Origin: MAG-120531 sp963934855
Lineage (GTDB): Bacteria; Bacteroidota; Bacteroidia; Flavobacteriales; Flavobacteriaceae
Assembly: GCA_963934855.1 (NCBI GenBank)
Contig: CAWWAC010000005.1
Span: 1-64,000, forward strand
Direction: 5' to 3'
Length of the DNA stretch: 64,000 bases
The notes beneath the pieces were generated by a model, which was not told where the DNA came from, did not search any database, and was given only the letters and a program-made list of their open reading frames with translations. This document shows, in pieces, positions 1-8,313 of the stretch (the first letter of the stretch is position 1; every line of letters starts with the position of its first letter). Position numbers and translations under genes: made by a program.

Positions 1-142
1 TGGGGATTAATTCCATTCCAAAAGGCTTTTCAGAAAACCATTTTTGACCTGGTGCCCCTACCAATTCTCCACTAGTATTGTTCATTTTGCAGCTAGAGAC
101 CAAAAAAATTAAGGCCAAAGAGACAAATAATAAATGCTTCAT
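1..142 (-). CDS. gldK: GldK-type gliding/T9SS lipoprotein (5' end only)
   Basis: Only the first 47 codons are in the window; the gene runs off the left edge. The N-terminus is a lipoprotein signal peptide with a lipobox ending at Cys18 (LVSSC). The mature start contains GELVG, then KW, EKP and GM, in the order I recall for flavobacterial GldK. GldK is an outer-membrane lipoprotein with a formylglycine-generating-enzyme-like fold; it forms the periplasmic ring of the type IX secretion system and gliding motor with GldN. The neighbours topA and the arginase-like gene upstream match the arrangement often seen before gldKLMN in Flavobacteriaceae. The name rests on a short stretch plus context, so GldJ or another paralogue is not fully excluded. 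Confidence 0.75.
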   Translation of the reverse strand, partial: MKHLLFVSLALIFLVSSCKMNNTSGELVGAPGQKWFSEKPFGMELIP

Positions 143-214
143 ACTGGAGTTGTTTTTATATTTTTCAAAGTATAAATAATACGCTCTTAAATTAAATCAA
201 TAACTATAAAATTA

Positions 215-222
215 CAAAAGTA
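215..222 (-). promoter_or_regulatory. Candidate -7 box for gldK
   Basis: The minus strand reads TACTTTTG, a full match to the Bacteroidota -7 consensus TAnnTTTG, about 70 bases upstream of the gldK start. No clear -33 TTG lies at the usual spacing. If used, gldK has its own promoter in addition to read-through from the upstream gene. Confidence 0.4.
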
Positions 223-234
223 ATGAAATGTTAC

Positions 235-1392
235 TTATATAAAACTTTTTTTTTGAGCTTTAAACCACCTTTCAGGAATTTTGTTATCACAGGCTGCTAT
301 ATAATCATTCTCGGTGCATGCTAATAACGCAGGAATACCCTTTTTATTATCTAAGGGGTCCAGAAATGAAACACCCACCCACCATCTTTGTGTCATAAGG
401 CTCCGATAAAATACCAAATCATGGTTTTCTAATGTGACTGTGTATTTTAAAAAGTTTTCCGGAGCTGCAAGCGGATGCTCTTTTTGCCTCAAGTTAAACC
501 CCTCTATAAAATACCAAATAATTTGCGCAACAAGTTGGCTGGCATTTGAGTGATTTTCACTTTCAAAAACGCCAAATACCTGAACACTATCACTTAGTCC
601 AGCGTATCTAGATAGGCTGCATATTTCTCTGCCGTCAAAACCATTAGGCGAAAAACTCTCACTCCCACCCATCTCTGAGGCTTTAATAGCCCTTACATCT
701 AGACTCACTAAGTGGGCATATCTTAAAACAGGCTCTGCTATTTGCAGTTCTGCAGAAACTTCTCCAAGCCTGTATCTGTCAAAAAATAATTTATCCATAA
801 GATCTAGCTCTTCCTGTGCATTAAAGTAGCTCTGATACCCTAGGTTAGAAAAATTGAATAAAATATTTGGCTTTTCTGTAATAATCCTACTCATATATGA
901 GTGAGAAGAAATAATAGCGTCTTGGTTTCCAAAATCGAACCGACTGTCTATAGTCACCAAATTAACCATCTGGTTTAAATGGTCAAACGCTCTATAAATT
1001 GGATATGTAATGTCCTGAGTAGCTCCAATGACAATAGGCACAATTTTATCTTCTAAAAGACTGGCCACTAATTGCTTCACTACAAAATAAGTGTCTGTAA
1101 CTGCGGCTCCCTGTGGAACATCACCTAGATCTACCACAGTGGCGCCCCAATTCCCAAACATGAGCTTATAAAATTGCTTTCTAATAGCGTTAATATCTAA
1201 GAGTATCCTTTTTTTTTCAAAAGCATTTCTAGATTCGTTCACACCAAAAATGGCTAACTTGACTCCTTTCATTTGGGGCAGCCCCCCTTTTTCTGAATGA
1301 ATTTTAATGGCATTTCCCATCGCTTGTGATGGCAACAAGGCGTTATAAGCCAATATTTTATCTGAGACAGGGATTAAAAAATCTAAAACCAT
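235..1392 (-). CDS. Arginase/formimidoylglutamase-fold protein with degraded metal site
   Basis: This 385-residue protein belongs by fold to the ureohydrolase (arginase/agmatinase/HutG) family and is usually annotated as formimidoylglutamase in Flavobacteria. The three metal-binding blocks can be located but are altered. The GG-x-H block is GATQDI (residues 123-128) with Gln126 in place of His. The DAHxD block is DSRFD (149-153) with Arg for His. The SxDxD block is SLDVR (230-234) with Arg for the last Asp. Three of the six usual Mn ligands are therefore missing, so hydrolase activity is doubtful; this is inference. No other histidine-utilisation gene is nearby. It starts 16 bases after topA and precedes gldK, which suggests co-transcription and perhaps a role linked to secretion or gliding rather than histidine breakdown. 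Confidence 0.75.
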   Translation of the reverse strand: MVLDFLIPVSDKILAYNALLPSQAMGNAIKIHSEKGGLPQMKGVKLAIFGVNESRNAFEKKRILLDINAIRKQFYKLMFGNWGATVVDLGDVPQGAAVTDTYFVVKQLVASLLEDKIVPIVIGATQDITYPIYRAFDHLNQMVNLVTIDSRFDFGNQDAIISSHSYMSRIITEKPNILFNFSNLGYQSYFNAQEELDLMDKLFFDRYRLGEVSAELQIAEPVLRYAHLVSLDVRAIKASEMGGSESFSPNGFDGREICSLSRYAGLSDSVQVFGVFESENHSNASQLVAQIIWYFIEGFNLRQKEHPLAAPENFLKYTVTLENHDLVFYRSLMTQRWWVGVSFLDPLDNKKGIPALLACTENDYIAACDNKIPERWFKAQKKSFI

Positions 1393-1460
1393 GGAGCCTT
1401 TTTTGCTATTATTTTTTTACTGCTTTTTTTAGTGGAGCCTTTTTTGCTGTTGTTTTTTTA
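1392..1460. repeat. Imperfect 28-base direct repeat at the topA 3' end
   Basis: Two 28-base copies, at 1392-1419 and 1433-1460, differ at two positions only, both A/G changes. The second lies inside the Lys-rich topA tail. The first spans the topA stop codon and reaches the start codon of the arginase-like gene. The 41-base offset is not a multiple of three, so the copies are read in different frames. Confidence 0.75.
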
Positions 1461-3943
1461 GAAGCTGTTTTCTTTTTAACAACCGTTTTTTTCTTAGGTG
1501 ACTTCTGCTCTATAATTGATTGTGCTTCCTCCAAACTCATATTCACTACATCTACCTCTTTCGCCAACTCAATTTTAATTTTTCCCTGAAGCAAGTGATA
1601 TCTTCCCCACCTAGCCTTTTCTATTCTCACCCCAGCCTCTTCCCAGTTCTGAATTACTTTTTCAATTTCTTTTTGCTTTTTAAGGGCAATAAGCTCTTCG
1701 ATATCTGCTTTTGAAAGGCTGTCAAAATCATATTTTTTATTCACATTAATGAACAATCCGTTCCACTTAATGAATGGCCCAAAACGCCCTGTGCCTTTGG
1801 TTACCTCGTGGCCGTCACAAACAGCAATAGGGGCATCTGCTTTTTGTTTTTCTAAAATAAGCTCAATAGCCCTTTCAAGACTTACGTCTATAGCGCTTTC
1901 CCCCCTATCCATAGAAACAAAGTGCTCTCCAAATTTAATGTAAGGGCCAAACCTACCTACATTAGCTAAGACTTCTTGTCCTTTATAATTTCCAAGAGTT
2001 CTTGGTAATTTAAATAAATCTAAAGCCTCTTCAAAAGTGATGGTCCCCAGTGATTGTTCTGGTAATAGGCTTGCAAAAACAGGCTTTTCCTCGTCATCTC
2101 CGTGACCTATCTGGGCCATGGCTCCAAAACGTCCTAAACGCACAATTAAGGGCCTACCAGATGTTGGATCTGAACCTAAGAGTCTTTCTCCAGAGGCCCT
2201 GTCTGCATTTTCTTCTACATTTAAAACCTTAGGGTGAAAATCATCGTAAAAGCTTTTCATTACCTTTTTCCAATCTTCTGTCCCCTGGGCTATTTCATCG
2301 AACTCCTCCTCTACTCTTGCGGTAAAGTGATAATCCATTATATTTGAGAAATGTGCTACTAAAAAATCATTTACAATCATTCCAATATCTGTAGGCACCA
2401 TTTTTCCTTTGTCAGAACCTACGTTCTCAGAAAGTGTTTTGATACTTAATTGGTCTTTAGACAATACCAATTGTTGGTAAGCCCTTGCCAATCCTTCAAT
2501 ACTCCCTTTTTCTGCGTAACCTCTATTTTGAATAGTAGAAATGGTGGGGGCATAAGTAGAGGGACGTCCAATACCTAATTCTTCTAATTTTTTCACTAAA
2601 GACGCCTCAGAATACCTGTATGGTGGCCTAGAAAAACGCTCTGTAGCCGTAATGTTTTTGTAAGTCAACACCTCGTGTAGCTTCATAGCCGGAAGTATTC
2701 CCTCCTGCTCTTCTGCCTCGTCATCATCTACCCCTTCTAAGTACACCTTTAAAAAACCTTCAAAAGTGATTACCTCTCCACTTGCGGCAAACTGCTCTGA
2801 GTGGGTATTAGCCGAAATTTTCACATGGGTTCTCTCCAATTGAGCGTCTGACATTTGAGAAGCTAAGGTGCGTTTCCAAATAAGGTCGTATAACTTAGCT
2901 TGGTCTCTATCACTTACAGGGTTTTGAACCATCATATTGGTTGGCCTTATGGCCTCATGCGCTTCTTGTGCCCCTTTAGATTTACCAGTAAAATTTCTAG
3001 GATGACTAAAATCTTTGCCGTAGTGTTTTACAACAGCCTCTGCAGCGGCGTCTTTTGCCTCCTTAGATAGGTTTACGCTGTCTGTCCTCATATAGGTAAT
3101 ATGCCCTGCCTCATACAAACGCTGGGCTACCTGCATAGTTTTAGATACAGAAAAATATATTTTTCTAGAAGCTTCTTGCTGTAAGGTAGAAGTTGTAAAT
3201 GGTGCTGCTGGTGACTTTTTAGCGGGCTTAGTATCTAATTGGGCTACTGAAAACTGAGCGCCCATATGGAGTGTTAGAAAATCAGAGGCAGCGCCTTCAT
3301 TATTAAATGTTTTATAAATCTTAGCTGAAAAAGAAGCGCCAGACTGAGTTTTGAATAAAGCAGTAACTTTAAAACTGGCCTCTGGTTTAAAATTGTCTAT
3401 TTCTCGCTCTCTTTCCACAATTAAACGAACAGCCACAGATTGTACCCTTCCAGCAGAAAGGCCTGGCTTTATTTTTTTCCAAAGTACTGGAGACAATTCA
3501 TAACCAACCAACCTATCTAATACTCTTCTAGCTTGTTGCGCATTAACTAAGTTATAATCAATTTCTCTTGGGTTTTGTATGGCGTGTTGAACTGCAGATT
3601 TAGTAATAGAGTTAAATACAATTCTTTTTGTTTTGGCCTTGTCTAGTTTAAGTGTTTCAAATAAATGCCAAGATATAGCTTCACCCTCCCTATCCTCATC
3701 GCTGGCCAACCAAATAATTTCTGCTTTGTTGGCTAATACTTGTAATTGTTTTACTAAGGCTTTCTTGTCTGACGAAACTATATATTTGGGTGTAAAATCA
3801 TCTTCTACTGCCACCCCTAATTCTTTAGATGGGAGGTCTGCAATATGCCCATAACTAGAGGCCACTTTAAAATCTGGTCCTAAAAATTTCTCTATTGTTT
3901 TGGCTTTTGCCGGTGACTCTACAATTACTAAATTCTTTGCCAT
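1409..3943 (-). CDS. topA: DNA topoisomerase I
   Basis: This type IA topoisomerase relaxes negatively supercoiled DNA through a transient 5'-phosphotyrosine link. At 844 residues it has the normal family length. The TOPRIM domain starts at the N-terminus (LVIVESPAKAKTIEKFLG) and carries the acidic block SDEDREGE at about 81-88. The catalytic tyrosine is Tyr284 in ITYMRTDS. The C-terminal half holds repeated topoisomerase C-terminal modules without the Cys4 zinc fingers of the E. coli enzyme. It ends in a tail of about 30 residues made almost only of Lys, Thr, Ala and Pro, likely a non-specific DNA-binding tail. The DNA coding that tail contains a short tandem duplication that reaches the stop codon. 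A TAnnTTTG box lies just upstream of the start. Confidence 0.97.
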   Translation of the reverse strand: MAKNLVIVESPAKAKTIEKFLGPDFKVASSYGHIADLPSKELGVAVEDDFTPKYIVSSDKKALVKQLQVLANKAEIIWLASDEDREGEAISWHLFETLKLDKAKTKRIVFNSITKSAVQHAIQNPREIDYNLVNAQQARRVLDRLVGYELSPVLWKKIKPGLSAGRVQSVAVRLIVEREREIDNFKPEASFKVTALFKTQSGASFSAKIYKTFNNEGAASDFLTLHMGAQFSVAQLDTKPAKKSPAAPFTTSTLQQEASRKIYFSVSKTMQVAQRLYEAGHITYMRTDSVNLSKEAKDAAAEAVVKHYGKDFSHPRNFTGKSKGAQEAHEAIRPTNMMVQNPVSDRDQAKLYDLIWKRTLASQMSDAQLERTHVKISANTHSEQFAASGEVITFEGFLKVYLEGVDDDEAEEQEGILPAMKLHEVLTYKNITATERFSRPPYRYSEASLVKKLEELGIGRPSTYAPTISTIQNRGYAEKGSIEGLARAYQQLVLSKDQLSIKTLSENVGSDKGKMVPTDIGMIVNDFLVAHFSNIMDYHFTARVEEEFDEIAQGTEDWKKVMKSFYDDFHPKVLNVEENADRASGERLLGSDPTSGRPLIVRLGRFGAMAQIGHGDDEEKPVFASLLPEQSLGTITFEEALDLFKLPRTLGNYKGQEVLANVGRFGPYIKFGEHFVSMDRGESAIDVSLERAIELILEKQKADAPIAVCDGHEVTKGTGRFGPFIKWNGLFINVNKKYDFDSLSKADIEELIALKKQKEIEKVIQNWEEAGVRIEKARWGRYHLLQGKIKIELAKEVDVVNMSLEEAQSIIEQKSPKKKTVVKKKTASKKTTAKKAPLKKAVKK

Positions 3944-3960
3944 TGATTGTATTTATGGAA

Positions 3961-3968
3961 CAAAAGTA
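3961..3968 (-). promoter_or_regulatory. -7 promoter box for topA
   Basis: The minus strand reads TACTTTTG, a complete match to TAnnTTTG, 17 bases before the topA start codon. The short distance implies a very short 5' untranslated region. No clear -33 TTG is seen at standard spacing. Confidence 0.5.
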
Positions 3969-4056
3969 GACCAATTTTTTTATTTTAACCCTTCTACACT
4001 AAATCAGTTACAGATTCCTTTTGCCAAACTTCCTAAAATTGTATTTAAAAAATCAC

Positions 4057-4069
4057 TGACATAATGTCA
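4057..4069. promoter_or_regulatory. Palindrome TGACATAATGTCA, candidate operator upstream of miaB
   Basis: This is a perfect 6-1-6 inverted repeat, TGACAT-A-ATGTCA, located 18 bases before the putative -7 box of miaB, where a regulator would overlap the -33 region. A related element with one perfect half (GCACAT-ATGTCA) lies upstream of groES at 8738-8749. The binding protein is unknown. Confidence 0.45.
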
Positions 4070-4087
4070 CAAAATTAATTTAAGTAC

Positions 4088-4095
4088 TATCTTTG
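4088..4095 (+). promoter_or_regulatory. -7 promoter box for miaB operon
   Basis: TATCTTTG matches TAnnTTTG exactly, 28 bases before the miaB ATG. There is no clear -33 TTG; the palindrome at 4057-4069 occupies that position. Confidence 0.5.
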
Positions 4096-4123
4096 AAGTC
4101 TGTTTTAAAAGCTTTAAATTATT

Positions 4124-5566
4124 ATGGAAAAAACCATTGATGCTAACATTCAAGGTTCCACAATACCACTTCACAGGGAACAAAAAAATGATAAGAAACT
4201 CTATATAGAGAGTTATGGGTGTGCCATGAACTTTTCTGATTCTGAGGTGGTTGCTTCTATTTTAACGTCAGAGGGTTACCGTACTACCCAAGACTTAGAA
4301 GAAGCAGATTTGGTTTTAATTAACACCTGCTCCATTAGAGATAAAGCAGAACAGACCGTTAGAAAAAGATTAGAAAAATTCCAGGCTGTAAAAAGAACTA
4401 GGCCCAGTATGAAAGTAGGGGTTCTGGGTTGTATGGCAGAGAGACTCAAAAAAAAATTGTTAGAAGAGTCCAAAATTGTAGACATGGTAGTAGGCCCAGA
4501 TGCCTATAAAGACATTCCAAATCTCTTAAAGGAAGTAGAGGCCGGAAGAGAAGCTGTCAATGTAATTCTCTCTAAAGAAGAAACCTATGGAGACATTTCA
4601 CCCGTGAGATTGGCCTCTAATAAAATCACCGCCTTTGTCTCTATTACCAGAGGTTGTGACAATATGTGCACCTTCTGCGTAGTCCCTTTTACAAGGGGTA
4701 GAGAAAGATCAAGAGACCCTCAATCTATACTTAAAGAAATTTCAGATTTATGGGATGCTGGCTACAAAGAAATCACTCTCCTTGGGCAAAATGTAGACAG
4801 TTATTTGTGGTATGGTGGAGGAATGAAAAAAGACTTTAGCAAAGCCACTGAAATGGAAAAAGCAACTGCTATAAATTTCTCAAGCCTTTTAGAAACAGTA
4901 GCCAAAACTTTTACTCAAATGAGGGTAAGGTTCTCTACCTCAAACCCACAAGATATGACCTTAGAGGTAGTGAACACCATGGCAAAATATCCTAATATTT
5001 GTAAGCACATACACCTCCCTGTGCAGAGTGGCAGCAATGCTATTTTAAAAGCTATGAATAGGCAACATACAAGACAAGAATATATGAAGCTAATAGATGA
5101 CATTAGATATATCATTCCAGATTGTGTGATTTCACAAGATATGATTATTGGCTTTCCAAATGAGACAGAGCAAGACCACCAGGATACTTTAAGCCTTATG
5201 GAGTATGTGAAATATGACTTTGGTTATATGTATCAATACTCCAATAGACCTGGCACGGCAGCCGGCAAAAACCTTGAGGACAATATCTCTGAAGCTGAAA
5301 AAGCAAGGAGGTTGGCAGAAGTCATTGTAGTTCAGAGAAAACATTCTGCAGCACACACAAAAGCAAGACTTGGAAAAACTGAACAGGTACTCGTAGAAGG
5401 TGTGTCAAAAAAATCAGAACAAGAGCTCATGGGAAGAAACAACTTTAATACAGTAGTGGTGTTTCCAAGAGAAAAATACAAGGTGGGAGACTTTGTGGAG
5501 GTTATTATTACAGATTGCACCTCTGGAACTCTTATTGGAAAAGCAGTAGGCCCTTCAAAACTTTAA
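4124..5566 (+). CDS. miaB: tRNA-2-methylthio-N6-dimethylallyladenosine synthase MiaB
   Basis: MiaB is a radical-SAM methylthiotransferase that converts i6A37 to ms2i6A37 in tRNAs reading UNN codons. The 480-residue protein has the three family domains. An N-terminal UPF0004 domain has cysteines in ESYGCAMN (Cys33), INTCSI and LGCMAE that hold the auxiliary 4Fe-4S cluster. A radical-SAM core has RGCDNMCTFC, which provides the CxxxCxxC motif. A C-terminal TRAM domain follows. The N-terminal extension of about 25 residues before LYIESYGC is slightly longer than in E. coli. It is the first gene of a run that continues through the sigma54 activator (6-base gap), lptE, a TPR gene and secG. Confidence 0.96.
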   Translation: MEKTIDANIQGSTIPLHREQKNDKKLYIESYGCAMNFSDSEVVASILTSEGYRTTQDLEEADLVLINTCSIRDKAEQTVRKRLEKFQAVKRTRPSMKVGVLGCMAERLKKKLLEESKIVDMVVGPDAYKDIPNLLKEVEAGREAVNVILSKEETYGDISPVRLASNKITAFVSITRGCDNMCTFCVVPFTRGRERSRDPQSILKEISDLWDAGYKEITLLGQNVDSYLWYGGGMKKDFSKATEMEKATAINFSSLLETVAKTFTQMRVRFSTSNPQDMTLEVVNTMAKYPNICKHIHLPVQSGSNAILKAMNRQHTRQEYMKLIDDIRYIIPDCVISQDMIIGFPNETEQDHQDTLSLMEYVKYDFGYMYQYSNRPGTAAGKNLEDNISEAEKARRLAEVIVVQRKHSAAHTKARLGKTEQVLVEGVSKKSEQELMGRNNFNTVVVFPREKYKVGDFVEVIITDCTSGTLIGKAVGPSKL

Positions 5567-5571
5567 AACTT

Positions 5572-6900
5572 ATGGAATCAGTTCAAGCAATTAAACAGCG
5601 ATTTGAAATTATTGGAAATGACTCTGGGCTCAATAGAGCCATAGAAAAATCTATTCAAGTAGCCCCTACAGATATCTCTGTTTTAGTTACTGGAGAAAGT
5701 GGAGTGGGAAAAGAATCTATTCCAAAAATCATTCATGCGCTCTCTCATAGAAAGCACGCCAAGTACATTGCAGTTAACTGCGGGGCCATTCCAGAGGGCA
5801 CCATAGACAGTGAGCTTTTTGGGCATGAAAAAGGTTCTTTTACAGGAGCGACAGCTACTAGAAGCGGATACTTTGAAGTAGCAGATGGAGGCACTATTTT
5901 TTTAGATGAGGTAGGAGAACTGCCTTTAACTACACAGGTAAGACTCTTAAGAGTCTTGGAGAATGGGGAGTTTTTAAAAGTAGGGTCTTCACAAGTTCAA
6001 AAAACAAATGTGAGAATTGTTGCCGCCACTAACGTAGAAATGGTAAGCGCTATTAAAGTAGGGAAATTTAGAGAAGATTTATATTACAGACTTAGTACGG
6101 TAGAAATTGGAGTTCCCCCTCTGAGGGCTAGAAAAGATGATATTCACTTACTTTTTAGAAAATTTGCTTCAGATTTTGGCCAAAAATATAAAATGCCTAC
6201 CATCAGGCTAGAAGAACTAGCGGTGGCCTCGTTAGTTAAATATCGTTGGCCAGGAAATATTAGACAGCTCAGAAATATAGCAGAACAAATATCTGTTTTA
6301 GAGGCCTCCAGGCTAATAAATGATCAGACGCTACATTCCTATTTGCCAAACGCACAAAACAGCCAGCTCCCTGCCTTAATAAGCTCAGAAAAAAAGACAT
6401 CTGACTTTTCAAATGAAAGAGAAATATTATACAAGGTGCTCTTTGATATGAAAGGAGACTTAAATGATTTAAAAAAACTCACTTTAGAGCTTTTAAAAGG
6501 TAAAGATGGAGCAGATATTCAAAAAGAAAATGACGGACTCATTAGAAAAATATACGGGAAAGAATCTCAGAAAAAAGAAGACTTAAATGCGCTAGCACCC
6601 TATGAAGAAGACCAAAATCATTATGAAGAAGCAGAAGAAACAACTTATAAGGCTGGCCCAAACAAATCTATGCTAGCCCTAAAGGAAGCCTCTTCTACAG
6701 AAAATGAAAACCGCGCACAGGATAAGTATCATTTTGCAGAAGAAATTCAAGAAGAAGAAACCTTATCTTTACACGACAAAGAAATTGAATTAATTATTAA
6801 GTCTCTAGAAAGAAATAAAGGAAAAAGAAAGTTAGCTGCTTCTGAGCTAGGAATTTCAGAAAGGACACTTTACAGAAAAATTAAACAGTACAATTTATAA
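5572..6900 (+). CDS. Sigma54-dependent transcriptional activator (orphan, no receiver domain)
   Basis: This is a bacterial enhancer-binding protein of 442 residues, starting at the ATG six bases after miaB. A longer in-frame start at 5515 lies inside miaB and is less likely. The AAA+ domain begins almost at the N-terminus: Walker A GESGVGKE at 41-48, the sigma54-contact loop GSFTGA at 88-93, Walker B GTIFLDE at 107-113. A Fis-type helix-turn-helix ends the protein (LAASELGISERTLYRKIKQ). Between them, at about 290-400, lies a low-complexity acidic linker. There is no receiver, GAF or PAS domain, so its input is not visible. Flavobacterial relatives sit in the same miaB-lptE-secG order. Its targets cannot be read from sequence. 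Confidence 0.9.
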   Translation: MESVQAIKQRFEIIGNDSGLNRAIEKSIQVAPTDISVLVTGESGVGKESIPKIIHALSHRKHAKYIAVNCGAIPEGTIDSELFGHEKGSFTGATATRSGYFEVADGGTIFLDEVGELPLTTQVRLLRVLENGEFLKVGSSQVQKTNVRIVAATNVEMVSAIKVGKFREDLYYRLSTVEIGVPPLRARKDDIHLLFRKFASDFGQKYKMPTIRLEELAVASLVKYRWPGNIRQLRNIAEQISVLEASRLINDQTLHSYLPNAQNSQLPALISSEKKTSDFSNEREILYKVLFDMKGDLNDLKKLTLELLKGKDGADIQKENDGLIRKIYGKESQKKEDLNALAPYEEDQNHYEEAEETTYKAGPNKSMLALKEASSTENENRAQDKYHFAEEIQEEETLSLHDKEIELIIKSLERNKGKRKLAASELGISERTLYRKIKQYNL

Positions 6901-6907
6901 AATTTAC

Positions 6908-7480
6908 ATGCGTCATTTTACAAACCCTTCTGAACCATTTCTTAAGCAGCTTTATATAAAATTCTTAGGAAACTTTAAAATAACTACTGCCCTCCTACTG
7001 GTTCTTAGCCTTCAAGGCTGTGGAATCTATAATTTTACAGGGGGAAATGTCGGTACTGCCAAAACCTTTCAGGTAAATTTTTTTCAAAATTACTCCTCAG
7101 ATAGTCCTGGATCTACCATTGAGCCTGGTCTAGACAATAAATTTACGCTAGCACTCCAAGATTTCATACAAAACCAAACCAGTCTTGATCTAAATAGCAG
7201 TAAAGGAGATTTGGTGTTTGAAGGAGAAATAGTAGAATATAGAGTCTCTCCAATGTCTGCGACTGCTCAACAGACTGCCGCTCAAAACAGACTCACAATA
7301 AGCGTGAATGTCCGTTTTTTTAATACCACAAAAGAAGACGCAGATTTTGAAAAGCGCTTTTCTTTTTTTTATGACTATCCAGCAAATGACTTGTTAGATT
7401 CTGTTAAAAATGAAGCCTTTGACGCTATTTTTGAAAGAATTCTTCAAGATATATTTAGCGCCTCATTGGCAGATTGGTAA
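6908..7480 (+). CDS. lptE: LptE-family LPS-assembly lipoprotein
   Basis: The 190-residue protein has an N-terminal hydrophobic segment followed by the lipobox LQGC, so it should be an outer-membrane lipoprotein. The mature part begins with GIYNFTGG and continues as a small alpha/beta domain typical of the Bacteroidota LptE family. LptE plugs the LptD barrel during insertion of lipopolysaccharide into the outer leaflet. The first 20 residues before the hydrophobic core are rather long and polar; a later start is possible but no better ATG precedes the signal peptide. It follows the sigma54 activator by seven bases. LptC is encoded about 31 kb away in this window, in another envelope cluster. 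Confidence 0.82.
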   Translation: MRHFTNPSEPFLKQLYIKFLGNFKITTALLLVLSLQGCGIYNFTGGNVGTAKTFQVNFFQNYSSDSPGSTIEPGLDNKFTLALQDFIQNQTSLDLNSSKGDLVFEGEIVEYRVSPMSATAQQTAAQNRLTISVNVRFFNTTKEDADFEKRFSFFYDYPANDLLDSVKNEAFDAIFERILQDIFSASLADW

Positions 7481-7527
7481 TAAACATTCCGTTTTTAAAT
7501 CTTAAAACAGTTTCCTACATTAGCCCC

Positions 7528-8310
7528 ATGCAAGTAAACCAATTTACCTCTTTATTGGAAAACCCCTCTGACATTGTGAATGAGCAACAAGCTCAAGCAC
7601 TTGAACAGCTGATAGAGGTGTACCCCTATTTTCAGGCGGTGAGAGGCATGCACCTTATAGGATTAAAAAATACCAATAGCTTTAAATACAACAGCGCATT
7701 AAAAAAACATGCTGCCTACACCTCAGATAGGTCTTGGCTTTTTGAAATCATAACAGCAGATGCTTTTAATGTGAAGCAAGAAAGCTTTGCAGTAGAAAAT
7801 CCAGAAACAAACACTACTAAAGACTCAAAAAATGAACAAGCAGTACAAACTGAGGTGGGTGAAATCAATGAAAACACAGCTGTAGATTTAGGTATTGGAA
7901 ATCCCTTACTTTTTGGGAAAAAAGAACGGTATTCATTTGAACAGTGGCTAAGCCTAAGTAAAAGTCCTCAAGAAGTAAAAAACGTAGCGGACAGTAAAAA
8001 GACAACAGATTTTAGGCAAGAAATAAGTCTAAAAGATCAAAAAATGGCAAAAATAGACGCCTTCTTAGCTAGCAATCCAAAAATGGACCCTCAAAACAAG
8101 AGTAGAGAAAACGTATTAATTAAAGACCCTCATAAAATTAATAAGGAAGCGTTAATGACCGAGACCTTGGCAAGGGTGTACCTAGAGCAAAAGAAATATA
8201 AAAAAGCACTGCAAGCCTACAAAATATTAAGTTTGAAATATCCAGAAAAAAATAGTTTCTTTGCATCCCAAATAAAGTCAATACAAAAATTAATAAAAGA
8301 TAATTTATAA
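7528..8310 (+). CDS. TPR-containing protein of unknown function
   Basis: I place the start at the ATG giving MQVNQFTSLLENPS; an upstream TTG at 7474 overlaps lptE and adds residues that look untranslated. The 260-residue protein has an N-terminal helical region, a charged low-complexity middle, and a tetratricopeptide-like pair at the C-terminus (EALMTETLARVYLEQKKY, then KALQAYKILSLKYP). No signal peptide or membrane segment is seen, so it is probably cytoplasmic. The gene sits between lptE and secG and is probably part of the same transcript. Its role is unknown. Confidence 0.7.
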   Translation: MQVNQFTSLLENPSDIVNEQQAQALEQLIEVYPYFQAVRGMHLIGLKNTNSFKYNSALKKHAAYTSDRSWLFEIITADAFNVKQESFAVENPETNTTKDSKNEQAVQTEVGEINENTAVDLGIGNPLLFGKKERYSFEQWLSLSKSPQEVKNVADSKKTTDFRQEISLKDQKMAKIDAFLASNPKMDPQNKSRENVLIKDPHKINKEALMTETLARVYLEQKKYKKALQAYKILSLKYPEKNSFFASQIKSIQKLIKDNL

Positions 8311-8313
8311 GCC

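Noticed and set aside
1326..1589. Plus-strand frame of 87 codons over the topA 3' end
   Set aside because: It is the antisense of the Lys-rich tail, which yields an artificial Phe-rich hydrophobic run.
5515..5571. Longer N-terminus for the sigma54 activator
   Set aside because: The extra 19 codons lie inside miaB and give no domain; the ATG at 5572 leaves a normal AAA+ start.
7474..7527. TTG start for the TPR gene before secG
   Set aside because: It overlaps lptE and adds residues without pattern; the ATG at 7528 is better placed.
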